From: Ophiura sarsii
Lineage: Eukaryota > Echinodermata > Ophiuroidea > Amphilepidida > Ophiuridae
Direction of reading: 5' to 3'
Assembly (NCBI GenBank): GCA_035610835.1
Contig: CM069449.1
Coordinates: forward strand, 41,994,768-42,058,767
DNA: 64,000 nucleotides
Part shown: piece after piece, positions 1 to 59,030 of the stretch
Position numbering within the stretch: the first letter of the stretch is position 1
Layout: every line of letters begins with the position of its first letter
Notes under the pieces: generated by a model
Database searches by the model: none
The model's input: only the letters and a program-made list of their open reading frames with translations
What the model was told of the DNA's origin: nothing
Program-made: the position numbers and the translations under genes

Positions 1-490
1 AAATTTTTGTCCCGTTTAATCAGAATCGGTGCATTTCTCAACATTATTAGAAGTGAAACATTTTTTTGGACCAGTTTGTGACTTCTGACCACTAGAAACC
101 CGACAAGTGTACAATCTGGCAAATGGGTCGCTATTTACATCACAGCGGGGGTCGGGTGATATTAATCAATGGTCAACTTTGGTATTTCTTGAAGAAAACA
201 ACCTGATCCTTCCGCGCGCTTTCCCCTGTCTGGTTCACTAATTGAGCCGTCAACAGTTCTACAATAGTTCTATTGTTAACGCCATATAAGTAGAGAGGCG
301 GCATCCTAAGCGATCTTTTTAACAAGAGAAAAAATGATCGCGCTATAAGGTTGATGAAAGAGCGCGCTTAGAGGGGTTGAGAGAAAAGGCAAGAGCCCTT
401 ATCGTCATTAATGCTCCTCTCACTCTTCCAGATGCAGAGTGAAGAGTAGTGAACAATCAACAATTTCTCTCCTAAACATGCTAAATATAC

Positions 491-46609
<46,119 letters not shown>

Positions 46610-49600
46610 ACAAACTATTTTAAACTACTTATAATTATATGCAGAAATCACAACAGCGTCATTAAGCTTATGTGATTACAGCATCGATTGTTGTTTACCC
46701 GCAATCGTTTATCATAAGGACCGTTAATTTGTGTTTAGTTCGCATAGCGTATCAATTTTATCAATCAACATATTATGGGCAAAGGTCGTAATTCAGTCAT
46801 AAAAAAGCAAACTATATAGATCAGACATTTACTGTGTAATCTAGCGTATTTATCAGAGCGATACAATTTATTATATCTTTTATAATTCGGTAACGTCTTC
46901 TGGTTACCCTTTGCACTACGGACCAAGCTTTAGCTGACACTGTTTATAAACCGTTTAATGACGTCACAAGGCACAATACAAGATATTGTCTTTACAATGT
47001 ATGCCTGACATAAACCTAACACTAAATGTCACTGAACAGTATCAAACTACGGAGATGGAATTTGCTCATTAAACGTATATCTCAGATTGTTCGTACCGAT
47101 TAATGATTTCGAATTAGCCAACATCAAAAAACCTGGTATGGGACTTTTTGTGTTAGGTGTATAACATGTATGAGGGCAGAAATGTCTGTATAATAGCATG
47201 ATTAGTGTGCGCCCCAGAGAGAATGCACTCCAGACCACCCAATTATGGTGCTCTACAGTCAGCACGCAGGTATCGCTTTTAATGAGTGACCTTGCCGATT
47301 TCTAACCCACGCAAAGATCGATTTCAGGATGTCAACTTTGCGCTAAAACCTTACGAGAAGTTTGTTTTCCCTGTATTAATTGAGGTAGGGTTAGCTGGTA
47401 GCCATGATGGCGAAGTAGATGGATTTTTCATAATTTTCTCTATAATTTGATGCCGAATCTGACATATTTGGTCCACAAACAGTGATTTTATCACTAATTT
47501 TAGAATTTAACAACTTTCGTGACTTTGCTTCTTGTAACCATTCACTTGACTGGACTAAAATTCGTACGATATTTTAAGAGCAATTTCCGTACTAACGGAA
47601 TTTTTAGCTTTAAATTTCATATCAAAAACATTGATGCCCGACTTCTTTTTTGATAAGAAAAACCGAGTCTGATTTTCACAGATTTTCGGTCAGAAAACGA
47701 AACTTACGATCCCTCGTTAGGCCTCGCCAACTTGATTTTTAGTTTCCCGTAACCCGCCCGCGCTTCATTTTCATGCCCGCGTTTGAATTCATTATTGAAA
47801 TTTTGGGAAAAAAATACCGTTTTTGCAATGGAAACGTCCGAATTCATGCATTTTGTGTGATGAAATTGTGAAACATGATTTTGACGAGAAAAAAATATCA
47901 TATGAAATTGTGTAGAGCAGAAGGATCGATTTCGAACCCCGAACCTCTCGTTCTCCAAGCGAACACTCTACCATCTGAGCTATCAAGCGAAACAAGTTAT
48001 ATCCGTGAGATTTAAACACTTCATCAACAACCCAACGACGGTACGAAATGAATTTAGCTCGAGACAAGATTCGAGGAGCTATATTATAATCATTCACTTG
48101 ACCAGACTAAATAATTTTATAATATTTTAAGCATGTTTCTAGTTACAAAAGACTATGAATATTATGATACCATGGATAAAATTGGTGCCTAATTCTTCAA
48201 AAGGGAATCATTTACCGTGGATTTGGTTTTAGTTTCGGAAAGTTTTTCTAGAATTCGGGTGTGTGTGATAGCAATAATTTGCACCGAAAATACAACATGT
48301 CATGAAGTTCACAGATAATTTTAGATATATTATTTGCATCACATGCCTTTTTATTTTACAATTTAATGGCAAATATGTTTGAAATGTTTGACTATAATCA
48401 TGAAAAGAGCTCATTTACATCGTGCTATCACGAGGTCAACTGTGACTACGAAAGCCGTATCGCTACGGGTGAGTACTTCCGGGTCGCTGTGCTGGGTTAG
48501 AAAAGGAACGGCTTTTCGCGTGGCTGCATACTGACTGTCTAGACTTCCGATCAAAGCAAAGTGGCAATGTCTTGCTAGACGGACCATAACTGAAGTGCGC
48601 ATGCTCAAAACAATTACATTTTGTTGTAGTAGTACACGGTTTATTCCCTTTGGGACGTCTAGCAAGATATAGCCAGCAAAGTCTAAACAACCTTCCTTTC
48701 CTCATCACTTCGAATCGGATCCAAGTAAGGGCAGCGTAATAATGAGCTATGGTTTGCAATGGTTTCCAGTTTTCAATACGATTTATTCCGTTAAAATATA
48801 CTACCGGGTTCCAAAGTGTCGGCAATTCATTATTTCCTTTCATCCTTCCGCGGCCCTTACCGAGGTTCCTTTAAAGCACTACACTACTACTATAGTTGCT
48901 GGTAGCGCGCGCTTTCCCGGTCCATCCCGTGGCACGTTCAGGCGCAAGCGGGCTATCGTAAATTTGCCTTGGATTTTATGCTTTGCAGCAACAACTTTAG
49001 GTGGAAGCTTTGTTGAAATATTTCGTTTGTCAAAACTCTCGAAGAACCATATTTAATTATTTGGCAGCCTTTCTTGCCAAATAAAAGCGAATTACAGATG
49101 TATGCAATAGAGTACACGGGATAAATATTACTATAATTCATTTCTAAAACAAGGCTTTTTATCTCCTAATAGACTCAATTGAATTTTACAAGTGGATTTA
49201 ATTATTAGTGTCAACCACCACGCAGGTGTCATAACATTGAATTCGTTTCCACTTGGATCAGGGATACTATTAATTTTGGGATAGGAAAGTCGTATACTAA
49301 CGTACGTAGCGAAAACGGACCTTTTGAATATTTGAATGAATTTTGATAATCGTCTGGAATGCGTCGGTGACCGGCGTGTTAGTCAGCATAGAATTGGTGG
49401 CGCTGTGCACGCGGTAGATTTACACACAGCTTGCTGTAAAAAAAAATACTGACACTGGAGTTGGTTATCCAACTTCAGCGGTTTTTGGATGAAATAATTT
49501 AGTTCCAACGTGTGATGAATTTTATGGGGTCATATTAATTTAGTTCCAACGTGTGATGAATTTTATGGGGTCATATAATCAAAATCCCGGGCAAAATCCA

Positions 49601-51526
49601 TTGTTACATTGAAAGTAATGGAATTTAAAATTAACGACCGTTCGTGTCTTCCATCGTCTGCTACAATCCCTGCTACAATCACGCCTTATCAGTATAGCGC
49701 CATCAATTCTATGCTGACTAAGTTCAATTTAAAAGTGGACCCGATCGGCAAGCTCAGTGGCACACCCCTGCTTGGATCTCATGGATCACCGTCTCAGTTG
49801 ATAACCTATGTACCTTAAAGTACACACCTATGTAAACAAAACACACCTATGTAAACAAAACACACAATGAGTACAATGTTAAAATCAACATTCCTACAAG
49901 TCTTTTTAACCCCCTGAGAACTACCGGCCGATTGGTTAAAAAGATGGATACATCATTTATTGCGAAACATTTTACAAGCTGCATTCGAATTGGCTATTCA
50001 TATGAGTTCATCTTGTAATAAACCAATCAGAACCACTGTAAGATAGACAGGTAGACCCTAGGGGGTTAAAAGTCAGTACAGGGAACAGCACAATGTCAGA
50101 ACTTTACAAACATAACATCATCTTAATAGAGTTTTGCGATGCCGTTATTTTAATTTATTTTTTCGCTCTCTATAGGAATCGCTAATAAAAGTGATGTTGG
50201 AAGGCCTGATTACAAACGAAGAGGCTTTCCAATTCACTCACCTCTTTGCCTAATAAATTACCTGTTAGGGGGGTGGGGGGGGGGGGGGGGGGTGGACTCT
50301 CAGGTACAGCCTCCGTAAACCTGCCGTAACTTCTTCATTATTCATTTGATCTATATAAAAGTATACATTTTCTTGAAGGAACCCAACCATGAACATGAAA
50401 TTGACCATTTTGGAAAAAATTATAAAAAACATATTTTTTGACCCATTTTAGGTTTATGCAAGATAACTAAAAATATATTTTGTCAAATTTTGTCATACTA
50501 GTTTTATCATAATCCTAATAAAATTCCCAAGGAGGAGTATTTTTTTAATATTATCTTATTCATTTTTTGAATTATAGACCAAAGAGTGCCAAAAAACGTG
50601 ATTTTTTACCTCCAAAATCGTAAAAATCGCATTTAACATATAACCATAGTAACCATGGCAACAAACTCTTCATCTCCATTCTATCCGCACATAAGGGTGC
50701 ATACCACTATTACGCGCTAACGTGTGTTTCTATGGGAAAGATGCCTCGGGAAAACGGCAATATCTTGAGTTACCTTGCGACTCATTTAATGAAATCTTGG
50801 AATATTTATTAACACACATAGATCTTACCTGGGTCAAAAACTCAGATGGGGGTGACCGTTTACATTTTTTTATATTTCCCCCTTTATACGGAGTAGTATT
50901 TTTTAACACGAAATTAGACCTTGGAGCCCGTTGTGACCAATGTGTATCCCTCCGCCAATATTTTCAAATAAAACAGTAGATGTATACTCTTTTCATTCGA
51001 ATTATCTCAGGTACACTTCAGTGAATAAATATAGACCAAATTCAATCATTTTGAATTACATATCATGTCAATATTCACCATTCTTTCCGTTATTTAGGAA
51101 CTACATTCGTGATCGCGATCGACGGAAGCTGGGCGTTGGACTGTAATAGTGGTGTGCACCCATAATCGAAATATCACGAGCGTATTTCCAAGGGCTTTTG
51201 AAAGAGCTCTTCTTTGTTCTCCGGTATGTTTGAATTTCTTCATGTTATAAACCTTTTCCAGATATATCATGAATTCTAAAAAGAGGCTAAGGGTATTGAG
51301 ATTACATATGCGAACATTAATTTAGGTAGTAATTGCAATTATGGACATAACCGGCTTATTGAGTTCTTTCAAAATTGCGTACACGATTTATCTGGAGTAG
51401 CGCCTTGATTCCCTCTAACATGACTTATGTGCTTTACTTTCGTATGGCCCCGGGTGGATTGCAGTATTTAATGAACCTGAGTCTAGACCACCAATGTCGA
51501 TGCACTGCAAAATATTTGAAAATAAA
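46610..51526. other. Intergenic region, no supported gene
   Basis: Short open frames (for example around 48411-49056 and 50722-50979) show no recognised motif, splice pattern or repeat. A TATAATTATAAG word near 46630-46642 could be a promoter element of the GH31 gene, but this is weak. A G run lies at 50271-50291. Confidence 0.5.
47927..47992 (-). other. tRNA-like sequence, probably a SINE head or pseudo-tRNA
   Basis: The minus strand reads TAGCTCAGATGGTAGAG (A box) and GGTTCGAAATC (B box with one extra A). An anticodon-arm stem can form, but the acceptor stem does not pair, so it is not a convincing tRNA gene. Confidence 0.4.
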
Positions 51527-52336
51527 TCATGGTTTTATCCTTAAGTCATACAGTTCTTTATAGAAGTCAGAACTGGCTTCCGCACATGCAATAACATCCG
51601 GTGTCAGATCGGCGTGTGATACTGGAGCAGGTTGACGGGGAAGGAATCTCGTACTTGCAAGTGCCCTCGTGAAGAACCCACCTCTGCTGTCCAAGGAGTT
51701 CAACTGCATTAACAGCTTAGATGAGATCCACGTGGAAGCGATGTCAGGTCTTGAGCTCCATTCCAGCTTGTCCTTCTGAAATGGAATCCCTATTGCTTCC
51801 AGGTACTGACGGAGAATCGACTCGGGAAAATCTTGTAAATCGTCGGCGTCTATTATAACGACTGGAGGAGAAGACTTTGAATATTTGCTCGTCACGTGAT
51901 GGTAGAGCTCGGACAATAGCTTGTATTCATCCTTAATTGGAAAGGACATATCTGTTATTCGATAGCTATCCTGCTTTTCTTTTGGAAGTTGGATAAATTC
52001 CATGAGCACTTTTCGCCACGAGTAGTATACCTTTACTGGATCACGAATGATAAAAGTATGTATGTACCCGTCTGGAAGCATTTCATACTTTCCCGCCAAA
52101 TGACGTGACATATCTTTACAGAATATCAATCTCTTCCCAGGGTAGTCCTTTTCCAGCGTTGCTTTAGCCCACTCATATGTACAGAGACTGTCGTCGACTG
52201 CTAAAGGGTATTTATGTTCGTCTGCAAGGGCTTGTACTTCGTACGTAGCCTCCTCCACAGCCCGCGTGTAGTCATCCGGGACAGCTATCTTGTCCGGTCC
52301 GAGTTCCAAAGCGCAGCCATAGGGCTCGTTCAAAAC
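51527..52336 (-). CDS. Sulfotransferase-like gene exon 2
   Basis: It starts VLNEPYGCALELGPDK after acceptor attatag and runs open for 269 codons to TGA, ending ELYDLRIKP. A long open exon with a family motif (RDP...S) is strong coding evidence. An ATTAAA-like poly(A) signal lies near 51466 on the minus strand. Confidence 0.9.
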   Translation of the reverse strand, partial: VLNEPYGCALELGPDKIAVPDDYTRAVEEATYEVQALADEHKYPLAVDDSLCTYEWAKATLEKDYPGKRLIFCKDMSRHLAGKYEMLPDGYIHTFIIRDPVKVYYSWRKVLMEFIQLPKEKQDSYRITDMSFPIKDEYKLLSELYHHVTSKYSKSSPPVVIIDADDLQDFPESILRQYLEAIGIPFQKDKLEWSSRPDIASTWISSKLLMQLNSLDSRGGFFTRALASTRFLPRQPAPVSHADLTPDVIACAEASSDFYKELYDLRIKP

Positions 52337-54981
52337 CTATAATAAAACATTTACAAATTCAAAATGGTCATTATCCCCCTTTGGATTGGCAAGATAACCA
52401 AAGGGTTGGTGACATTATAATGGTGACACATATTATAGATGCCTTTAGGAATATAATCTTGTCAAAAAATAATGGTGTAAGGTACCAAACATTAGGCTAC
52501 AAGGCCCGCTTAGCAGCGCTATAAATTCATGTAAATTGGTGCCCTAAAAACCGTCACCAAATTTAAATATTCGCCTTCCATCAAAACTGGGTGTTTTATG
52601 ACATAATTCTCGTGTGCAACCAACCGGCTGCACATAATGGAAACTCACCCATGCAGTTAGCAAGTAGTACCGCTCGTACACGCCCTGAATTTAAATATGA
52701 TTGCCTGGTTGTACACGCGCACTGGGCAATCCTCTCGTAGTATATAATTGATAACAATAGGTATACCAGACCGAAATATTAGCGCTCCTAAGCGGGCAAT
52801 TTATGTCATGTTTGCATATTTGAGGTTTGAATAACTAATTTGCTAATTGGCATGTTTAATTAAAGGTCGTACTGATTGTAAAAGATACATCTTAACACTG
52901 GTAACCATCATACCAAATGTCATTAGTTTACTGCTTGCAGCAAGAACAGAACACTAGATATTTAGTTAAGAATTTAGCTGGACCTAATAATTTGTTGAGG
53001 ATTTCAACAAATTGCTGGTGGAAATTATGCCAGCATTTGCTTTTTCATGAACCTGATGTACAAATATGGAATAGAATACACCTCTGATTTTCCATCAGCT
53101 GAAAAACATGTGAGGAGTGTGTTTTTGTAGTCATTTTAAGAACATGGTTATTAAAATGAAGAGGTTTGAGATTGACAAACATTTCGTGGCAGGTTTTCGA
53201 CTACTTTTGGAGAATTTTAAATTTAAATGACGATATCACCAGAACGTACATGATTCTTGCAATAATTTAAATAATTTGCCAAGATCCTTGTCGAATTCCC
53301 TGGTACAGTGCAATTGATATTTTAGTGTGCTATACCTACGTTTAGAGGTATCTCAAACAACGATGTAATTGCAAACATAATATCAATGAGGAATTGTCTT
53401 CCAATTTGAAAAAAAACCAAGTGGGAACTAAATGTTAATCTCTCATACATATAGAATACCGTGAGAATATCTAGAGAACACTCTTACATGCTTTTTTGTG
53501 GTGCATGTCCTGGAATATTTCTTTGGTACAGATTCACCTCCATAACCTAACACATTGACCCTAACCCTAACCATACCCCTAACCCTAACACATGGACCCT
53601 GACCCTAACCCTAACCCTAACCCTAACCCTAACCCTAACCCTTACCAGTACCAGTACCATTATCATTACCATTACCATTACCATTACCATTACCATTACC
53701 ATTACCATTACCATTACCATTACCATTACCATTACCATTACCATTACCATTACCATTACCATTACCATTACCATTACCATTACCATTACCATTACCATTA
53801 CCATTACCATTACCATTACCATTACCATTACCATTACCATTTCCATTTCCATTTCCATTACCATTACCATTACCCCTAACCCTAACACATGGACCCTGAC
53901 CCTAACCCTAACCCTAACCCTAACCCTAACCCTTACCAGTACCAGTACCAGTACCATTACCATTACCATTACCATTACCATTACCATTACCATTACCATT
54001 ACCATTACCATTACCATTACCATTACCATTTCCATTTCCATTTCCATTTCCATTTCCATTTCCATTTCCATTTCCATTTCCATTTCCATTTCCATTTCCA
54101 TTTCCATTTCCATTTCCATTTCCATTTCCATTTCCATTTCCATTTCCATTTCCATTTCCATTTCCATTTCCATTTCCATTTCCATTTCCATTTCCATTTC
54201 CATTTCCATTTCCATTTCCATTACCATTACCATTACCATTTCCATTACCATTACCATTACCATTACCATTACCATTACCATTACCATTACCATTACCATT
54301 ACCATTACCATTACCATTACCATTACCATTACCATTACCATTACCAATACCATTACCATTACCCTTACCATTACCATTACCATTACCATTACCATTACCA
54401 TTACCATTACCATTACCATTACCATTACCATTACCATAACCCGAACCCGAACCCGAACCCGAACCCGAACCCGAACCCGAACCCGAACCCGTACCCGAAC
54501 CCGTACCCGTACCCGAACCCGAACCCGTACCCGTACCCGTACCCGAACCCACTAACAAAGTGGTCCCTCTCCTATCCTAGCCAGTGCCTACTTATTGGCA
54601 ACCTTGACACGTTTGGCTTGGTGCTTTGATAATGCAAAAGCCGACCCGATCGCAGCATCTTGTGAAAGGTTTTTAGTGACTTTGATTTAAAAATTTACAA
54701 CTTCGGACATTTTCCTGCGCTCTTCCTTTGTGTTTTTCGTACTTCGATACTTTGTCAGCGCAACGCAAGCGCTGACCTGAATCACCGTAGGTGTGACAAG
54801 GGCATTGAGGGGAAGTCAACTATTTTGCTTGTCCCTTGGAATGCTTGGAATATGAACTCACCTGTACGTCATTCACAAAACTCATACATTTAGTGAATAC
54901 TGTTGACAAAGACCTCGGTACTCCCCACAAAATAACTTTACAGGGATTATCTGTGGTCGCTATTGAGTGTTTATCCGCCAT
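51527..54981 (-). CDS. P-loop sulfotransferase-like protein (2 exons, about 309 aa)
   Basis: This is a predicted PAPS-dependent sulfotransferase-fold protein. Exon 1 (54862-54981) encodes residues 1-40 and exon 2 (51527-52336) the rest to a TGA stop. They join in phase 0 through CAG|GTGAGT and attatag. WGVPRSLSTVFTKCM (residues 19-33) is the 5'-phosphosulfate loop. IIRDPVKVYYSWRK (136-149) carries the Arg...Ser pair of the 3'-phosphate site. NEPYG (43-47) and KDMSRHL (114-120) also fit this clade. Similar domains are often annotated by name only as branched-chain aminotransferase-like proteins; there is no aminotransferase domain here. The ATG at 54981 has a purine at -3 and G at +4; an upstream in-frame ATG at 55038 is possible. 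No membrane segment or clear signal peptide is seen, and the substrate is unknown. The intron holds an approximately 1 kb telomere-variant array. Confidence 0.88.
53560..54550. repeat. In-register telomere-variant hexamer array
   Basis: On the plus strand, blocks of CCCTAA, CCCTTA, CCAGTA, CCATTA, CCATTT, CCCGAA and CCCGTA follow one another in the same six-base register, with one extra base and a CACATGGACCCTGA spacer starting a second cycle near 53880. The array lies in the intron of the sulfotransferase-like gene. The repeats are coded as HYHY, MVMV and GNGN, none of which is a real protein. Confidence 0.95.
54862..54981 (-). CDS. Sulfotransferase-like gene exon 1
   Basis: Forty codons from MADKHS to FVNDVQ, holding the PRSLST phosphate loop. 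The donor is GTACAG|GTGAGT. The exon lies between two blocks of telomere-like repeats. Confidence 0.85.
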
Positions 54982-55459
54982 TGCTTCTCTGAACTTGTAT
55001 ATCATAACTATAATGATCATATTCAGGTCTACACACAATTAACCCGAACTTTAACCTTGAAATCTAAACCATATCAGGTTGAATCAATAAGTGTACACTA
55101 ACTAATAGCACTAGATACGTGCCTGCCTCAACAACCCAGCTAGTATAATTACTTACTACTTGTAGTTTATCCAAGGTAATATGCCATATTCCAAGCTACA
55201 CTTTACAGAACAAATTTGACCAAACCTTCCTAACCCTAACCAGAAATGTTCAGTCATCAACAAATTTGCTCACCAGGTAATCAGTAATCAATAATTTGCC
55301 AGCGTGTGGAAAAGCAAAATGCGAAAATGGAAACCGTGATTTATCTAACTTTTGGTACTGTAACTTCCTTATTAAACAATTTTTCACGTGCAATTACTCA
55401 TATTAAAGAGGAGAAATGTCTTAACAAACTTAGCCTAAGTAGGATTAATACTTTTAGAG

Positions 55460-56345
55460 TCAGCTCCTAACCCTAACCCTAACCCTAACCCTAACCCTAA
55501 CCCTAACCCTAACCATAACCATAACCCTAACCCTAACCCTAATCCTAACCCTAATTCTAACTCTAACCTGACCACCATTTTCTGACACGTGTTTTTGACC
55601 CGATTCTAACCCTTTCTGACTAACCCTAACCCTAACCCTAACCCTAACCCTAACCCATACTCTAATTCTAACTCTAACCTGACCACCAATTTTCTGACAC
55701 GTGTTTTCTGACCACCTTTTCTGACCAATTCTAACCCTAACCCTTACCCTAACTCTAACTCTAACTCTAAACTTAACTCTAATCCTAACCCTAATCCTAA
55801 TCCTAATCCTAACCCTTACCCAAACCCTAACCCTAACCCTTAACCTAACCTGACCACCATTTTCTAACCACGTGTTTTCTGACCACCTTTTCTGACCCTA
55901 ACCCTAACCCTAATTCTAAATATAACCCTAATCCTATCCCTATCCCTTACCCTAATTCTAATTCTAATCCTAACCCTATCCCAAACCCTAACCCTAACCC
56001 TAACCCTAACCCAAACCCTAACCTGATTACCGTGTTATGACCACGTGTTTTCTGTCCACCTTTTCTGACCAATTTTAAACTTAATCCTAACCCTAACCCT
56101 ATCCTATCCCTATCCCTAACCCAAATTATAACCCTAACGCTAACCTTAACCCCAACCCTAACTCTAATCTGACCACCATTTTCTAACCACATGTTTTCTG
56201 ATTACCTTTTCTAATCCTAACCCTAACCCTTACCCTTACCCTTACCCTTACCCTTACCCTAACCCTAACCCTATCCATATCCCAAGCCCTAGCCCTAACC
56301 ATAATTCTAACCATAAACCTAACCATAACCCTAACCCAAACCCTA
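55460..56345. repeat. Degenerate interstitial telomere repeat with E-box spacer
   Basis: CCCTAA and close variants (CCCTTA, TCCTAA, CTCTAA) are interrupted five times by a spacer built from CTGACCACCATTTTCTGACC and CACGTGTTTTCTGACCACC. Four of the five spacers keep a perfect CACGTG and one reads CACATG. The block lies upstream of the sulfotransferase-like gene. Confidence 0.9.
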
Positions 56346-56519
56346 GTGCGTCACTAAATACTACGCCCTCACATTTATTACCTTTTTTGTTTTGATGACT
56401 GTATATTGGGGATCTCGTTTGATAGAGATTCATTCCAATAACTTAGGGATCCTATAATCAGGACCACAAAATGGTTATCAGACAGTTGTTGGTCATTTGG
56501 CTTTCAAACTATATTTGAT

Positions 56520-57860
56520 TTATCATCAGAAAAGCCAAGAGAGAGTACTACAACAAACTTTTCTTTGATAACGCTAATGATCCAAAGTAGCTTTTTCGCA
56601 TTGTTGATCAGTTACTGCACCGGAACAAATCGTCTCCCCTACCCAAGAGTCAGTCCGATGAAAACTTAGCCAATGACTTCTCTATATTTTTCACGGATAA
56701 AATAAAGAAAATCCGCGCTGGCTTTGAAATCATTGACGACTGTGCGTGTGATGGAACAAAAATGGCTTTACAACAACTCAGCTCATTCACGCCGGCTACA
56801 TATGATGAAGTACGCGGAATTGTTTTTAAATCTTCAAGTAAATCATGTGAATTGGACCCAATCCCAACAACTCTTCTCAAGAAATGTGCATTAGCCATTA
56901 TACCAATAATCATTGATATTGTTAATAACTCGGTGTCAACTGTTGTTGTACCTGAGAATTTGAAATTTGTGCACATTCGACCTCTCCTTTAAAAAAATAA
57001 ATTAGATTCGAATGTGCTGAAAATTTATCGTCCCGTTTCCAACCTCAACTTCTTGGGGGAAAACCCTTGAACGTGTAGTACAGTAGTGCTTGCCCGTCTG
57101 TCACCATTCGTGATACAAAATAACCTACGTGAAGACAACCAGTCTGCATACAGATCTGATCATAGCACAGAGACAGATTTCTTGCGGGTGCAAAGTGACA
57201 TCCTACAAGCTATGGATAACGGCAAAATAACCTTGTTAGTGCTTCTGGACCTATATGCAGCATTTGACACTGTTGACCACAGTCTACTTCTAAATAGGCT
57301 TGAAAAAGATATCGGATTGAAGGATGTTGCACTGAATTGGTTTAGATAATATTTATCGGGTAGAACACAGACTGTATGCATAAATGATGCCACAGGCCGG
57401 CCATCCTTGTTGGAATATGGTTTGCATTATAAGGCTCAGCTATGTGTCTGAGTTTGTTTTCTATTTATACTTTGCCACTTTGTCATATTTTTGCGCACTG
57501 AAGTGGAATATCACTGCTTTGCTGATGAAATTCAAATTTACGAGTCAGTAATCCCCAACTCAAGAGAGCGTAAATGCATCCATTCTTAAAATTGAGATTG
57601 TTTAGATGCAATACGTGTGTGGATGAAATCAACCCATCTTATAAGCTGAACGATGACAAGACAGAATGTATTGTTCTTGTAAACAAGCAACAATTATCAA
57701 AAGTGGAAATTTCTCACATAAGAGTTGGCGAGTCACATGTCAAACCCTCACAAAATGTTTGCAATCTTGGTGTCATGTTTGTTCAATCGATGACGATGGA
57801 GAATCATATCAATCATATTTCTCCAAAGCTGCATCGGTCACAAGTCACTAATAGGTATAT
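56520..57860 (+). mobile_element. Decayed CR1/L2-like LINE reverse transcriptase
   Basis: Fragments include KSCELDPIPTTLLKKC, IYRPVSNLNFL, QSAYRSDHSTETDFLRV, LLDLYAAFDTVDHSLLLNRL and HCFADEIQIYESVIP. The FADD catalytic box reads FADE, and several stops and shifts are present, so it is dead. The reading resumes at about 59030 after another insertion. Confidence 0.75.
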
Positions 57861-57889
57861 CAAACAAGGTGGGATCGTTTCAAAAAATC

Positions 57890-59030
57890 CTTAAAATCGT
57901 GATACGTGTCTCTATTTTAAATGGAAGTTGTCAAAAAAACATAACATTTTTGGTATCATATTAAAGACAATTTATCCAGCTACCGAATAAAAAAAGAATT
58001 AAAGCCACATGTTTAGCAACAGTGAAGTTATCAATCTAAACGTCGAGTGAGTCAAGGGTGGGAGCGGTGGATGAGGAGGCGGTGGATGAGGCGCCCATAG
58101 GTTTGTACACAAAATAGCGGAAAACTAGAACTTTTGAAATTGATGCCATTTTAAAAGTATACATAGGAAAGTTTTCAAACTTCTCATATGTGTTAATAAC
58201 ATGTGCCTGCTACTATGAATACTAATATTGAATTGTTATCTAGACATTCTCTACTAGAATATGATGTTCAATTCAGGGAGTGTTTTAATGTAAAAAATAC
58301 ACAGTTTTATTCATTTTATTGATTAAACAATGGCCAAATCGCAGTCTCTCTATTTCATTTGTGTGACTCTTCAGTCATTTTCTACCCTGGGTAGTAAAAC
58401 ATTTAACTAAAAAAGCCAGAAGTGTTTCTTCACAGAATTGTTCATAGATTCATGAAAAATTTGCTATTTAGACCTATTTTGGACCACCCTGTATTCAAAA
58501 TAAAAGGAACTTTAACGATATCCATGTAGTTCATTTTGATAACCATTTTCTTTTTAAATTAAATGGTCCATGCTAACTAAATTTCATAGAATATTATATA
58601 CAAACATTTATTTTATGCATTATTTCATCATAATTTTAGACACCCTGTACTTTTCCTGTGTACATTTTGGGCAAATGATTCTTAGCAAATTTGGTAGCAC
58701 CTTCTGCGGTTGTTCTGATTTTGGTGAATATTTTCAGCTAAACCCTAATTGTACAAACTATCAAACTATTTTGTGAGGAGCAAAAACGATAAAAAAAATT
58801 ATGTTCCACCCTCTAAAAATTGTACACACCCTGTATAATTTGATTCTTTTTGGCAAAAATAAAAAACCTTGAATCTTAAGCTTTCCAACAATATATAGTT
58901 TGTGGGTCATTAAGTATGTAAAACTTACGTTTTGTCCCGTTTAATCAGAATTGGTGCATTTCTCAACATTATTAGAAGTGAAACTTTTTTTTTGACCAGT
59001 TTGTGACTTCTGACCATACATGTAACATGT
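57890..59030. mobile_element. About 1.1-kb repeat insertion inside the LINE
   Basis: It separates two halves of one reverse-transcriptase reading. Its right part, from about 58933 to 59020, is nearly the same as bases 1-105 of the window (CCCGTTTAATCAGAAT...GTGACTTCTGACCA), so it is a dispersed repeat. Several ACCCTGTA words occur. Ends and target duplication are unresolved. Confidence 0.5.

Noticed and set aside
1..490. Next GH31 exon after exon 19
   Set aside because: Translating the minus strand gave no family-like stretch; the left part is a dispersed repeat also present at 58933-59020.
47927..47992. Functional tRNA gene
   Set aside because: The acceptor stem does not pair and the B box has an extra base.
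48411..49056. Possible gene from overlapping open frames on both strands
   Set aside because: No motif, no plausible splice structure and no repeat of the frames; likely chance.
53547..54629. Long open frames coding MVMV, HYHY and GNGN repeats
   Set aside because: All come from a hexamer repeat, which keeps every frame open; there is no start context, domain or splice logic.
53560..56345. True chromosome end
   Set aside because: A gene and over 7 kb of ordinary sequence lie beyond it, and the repeats are degenerate.
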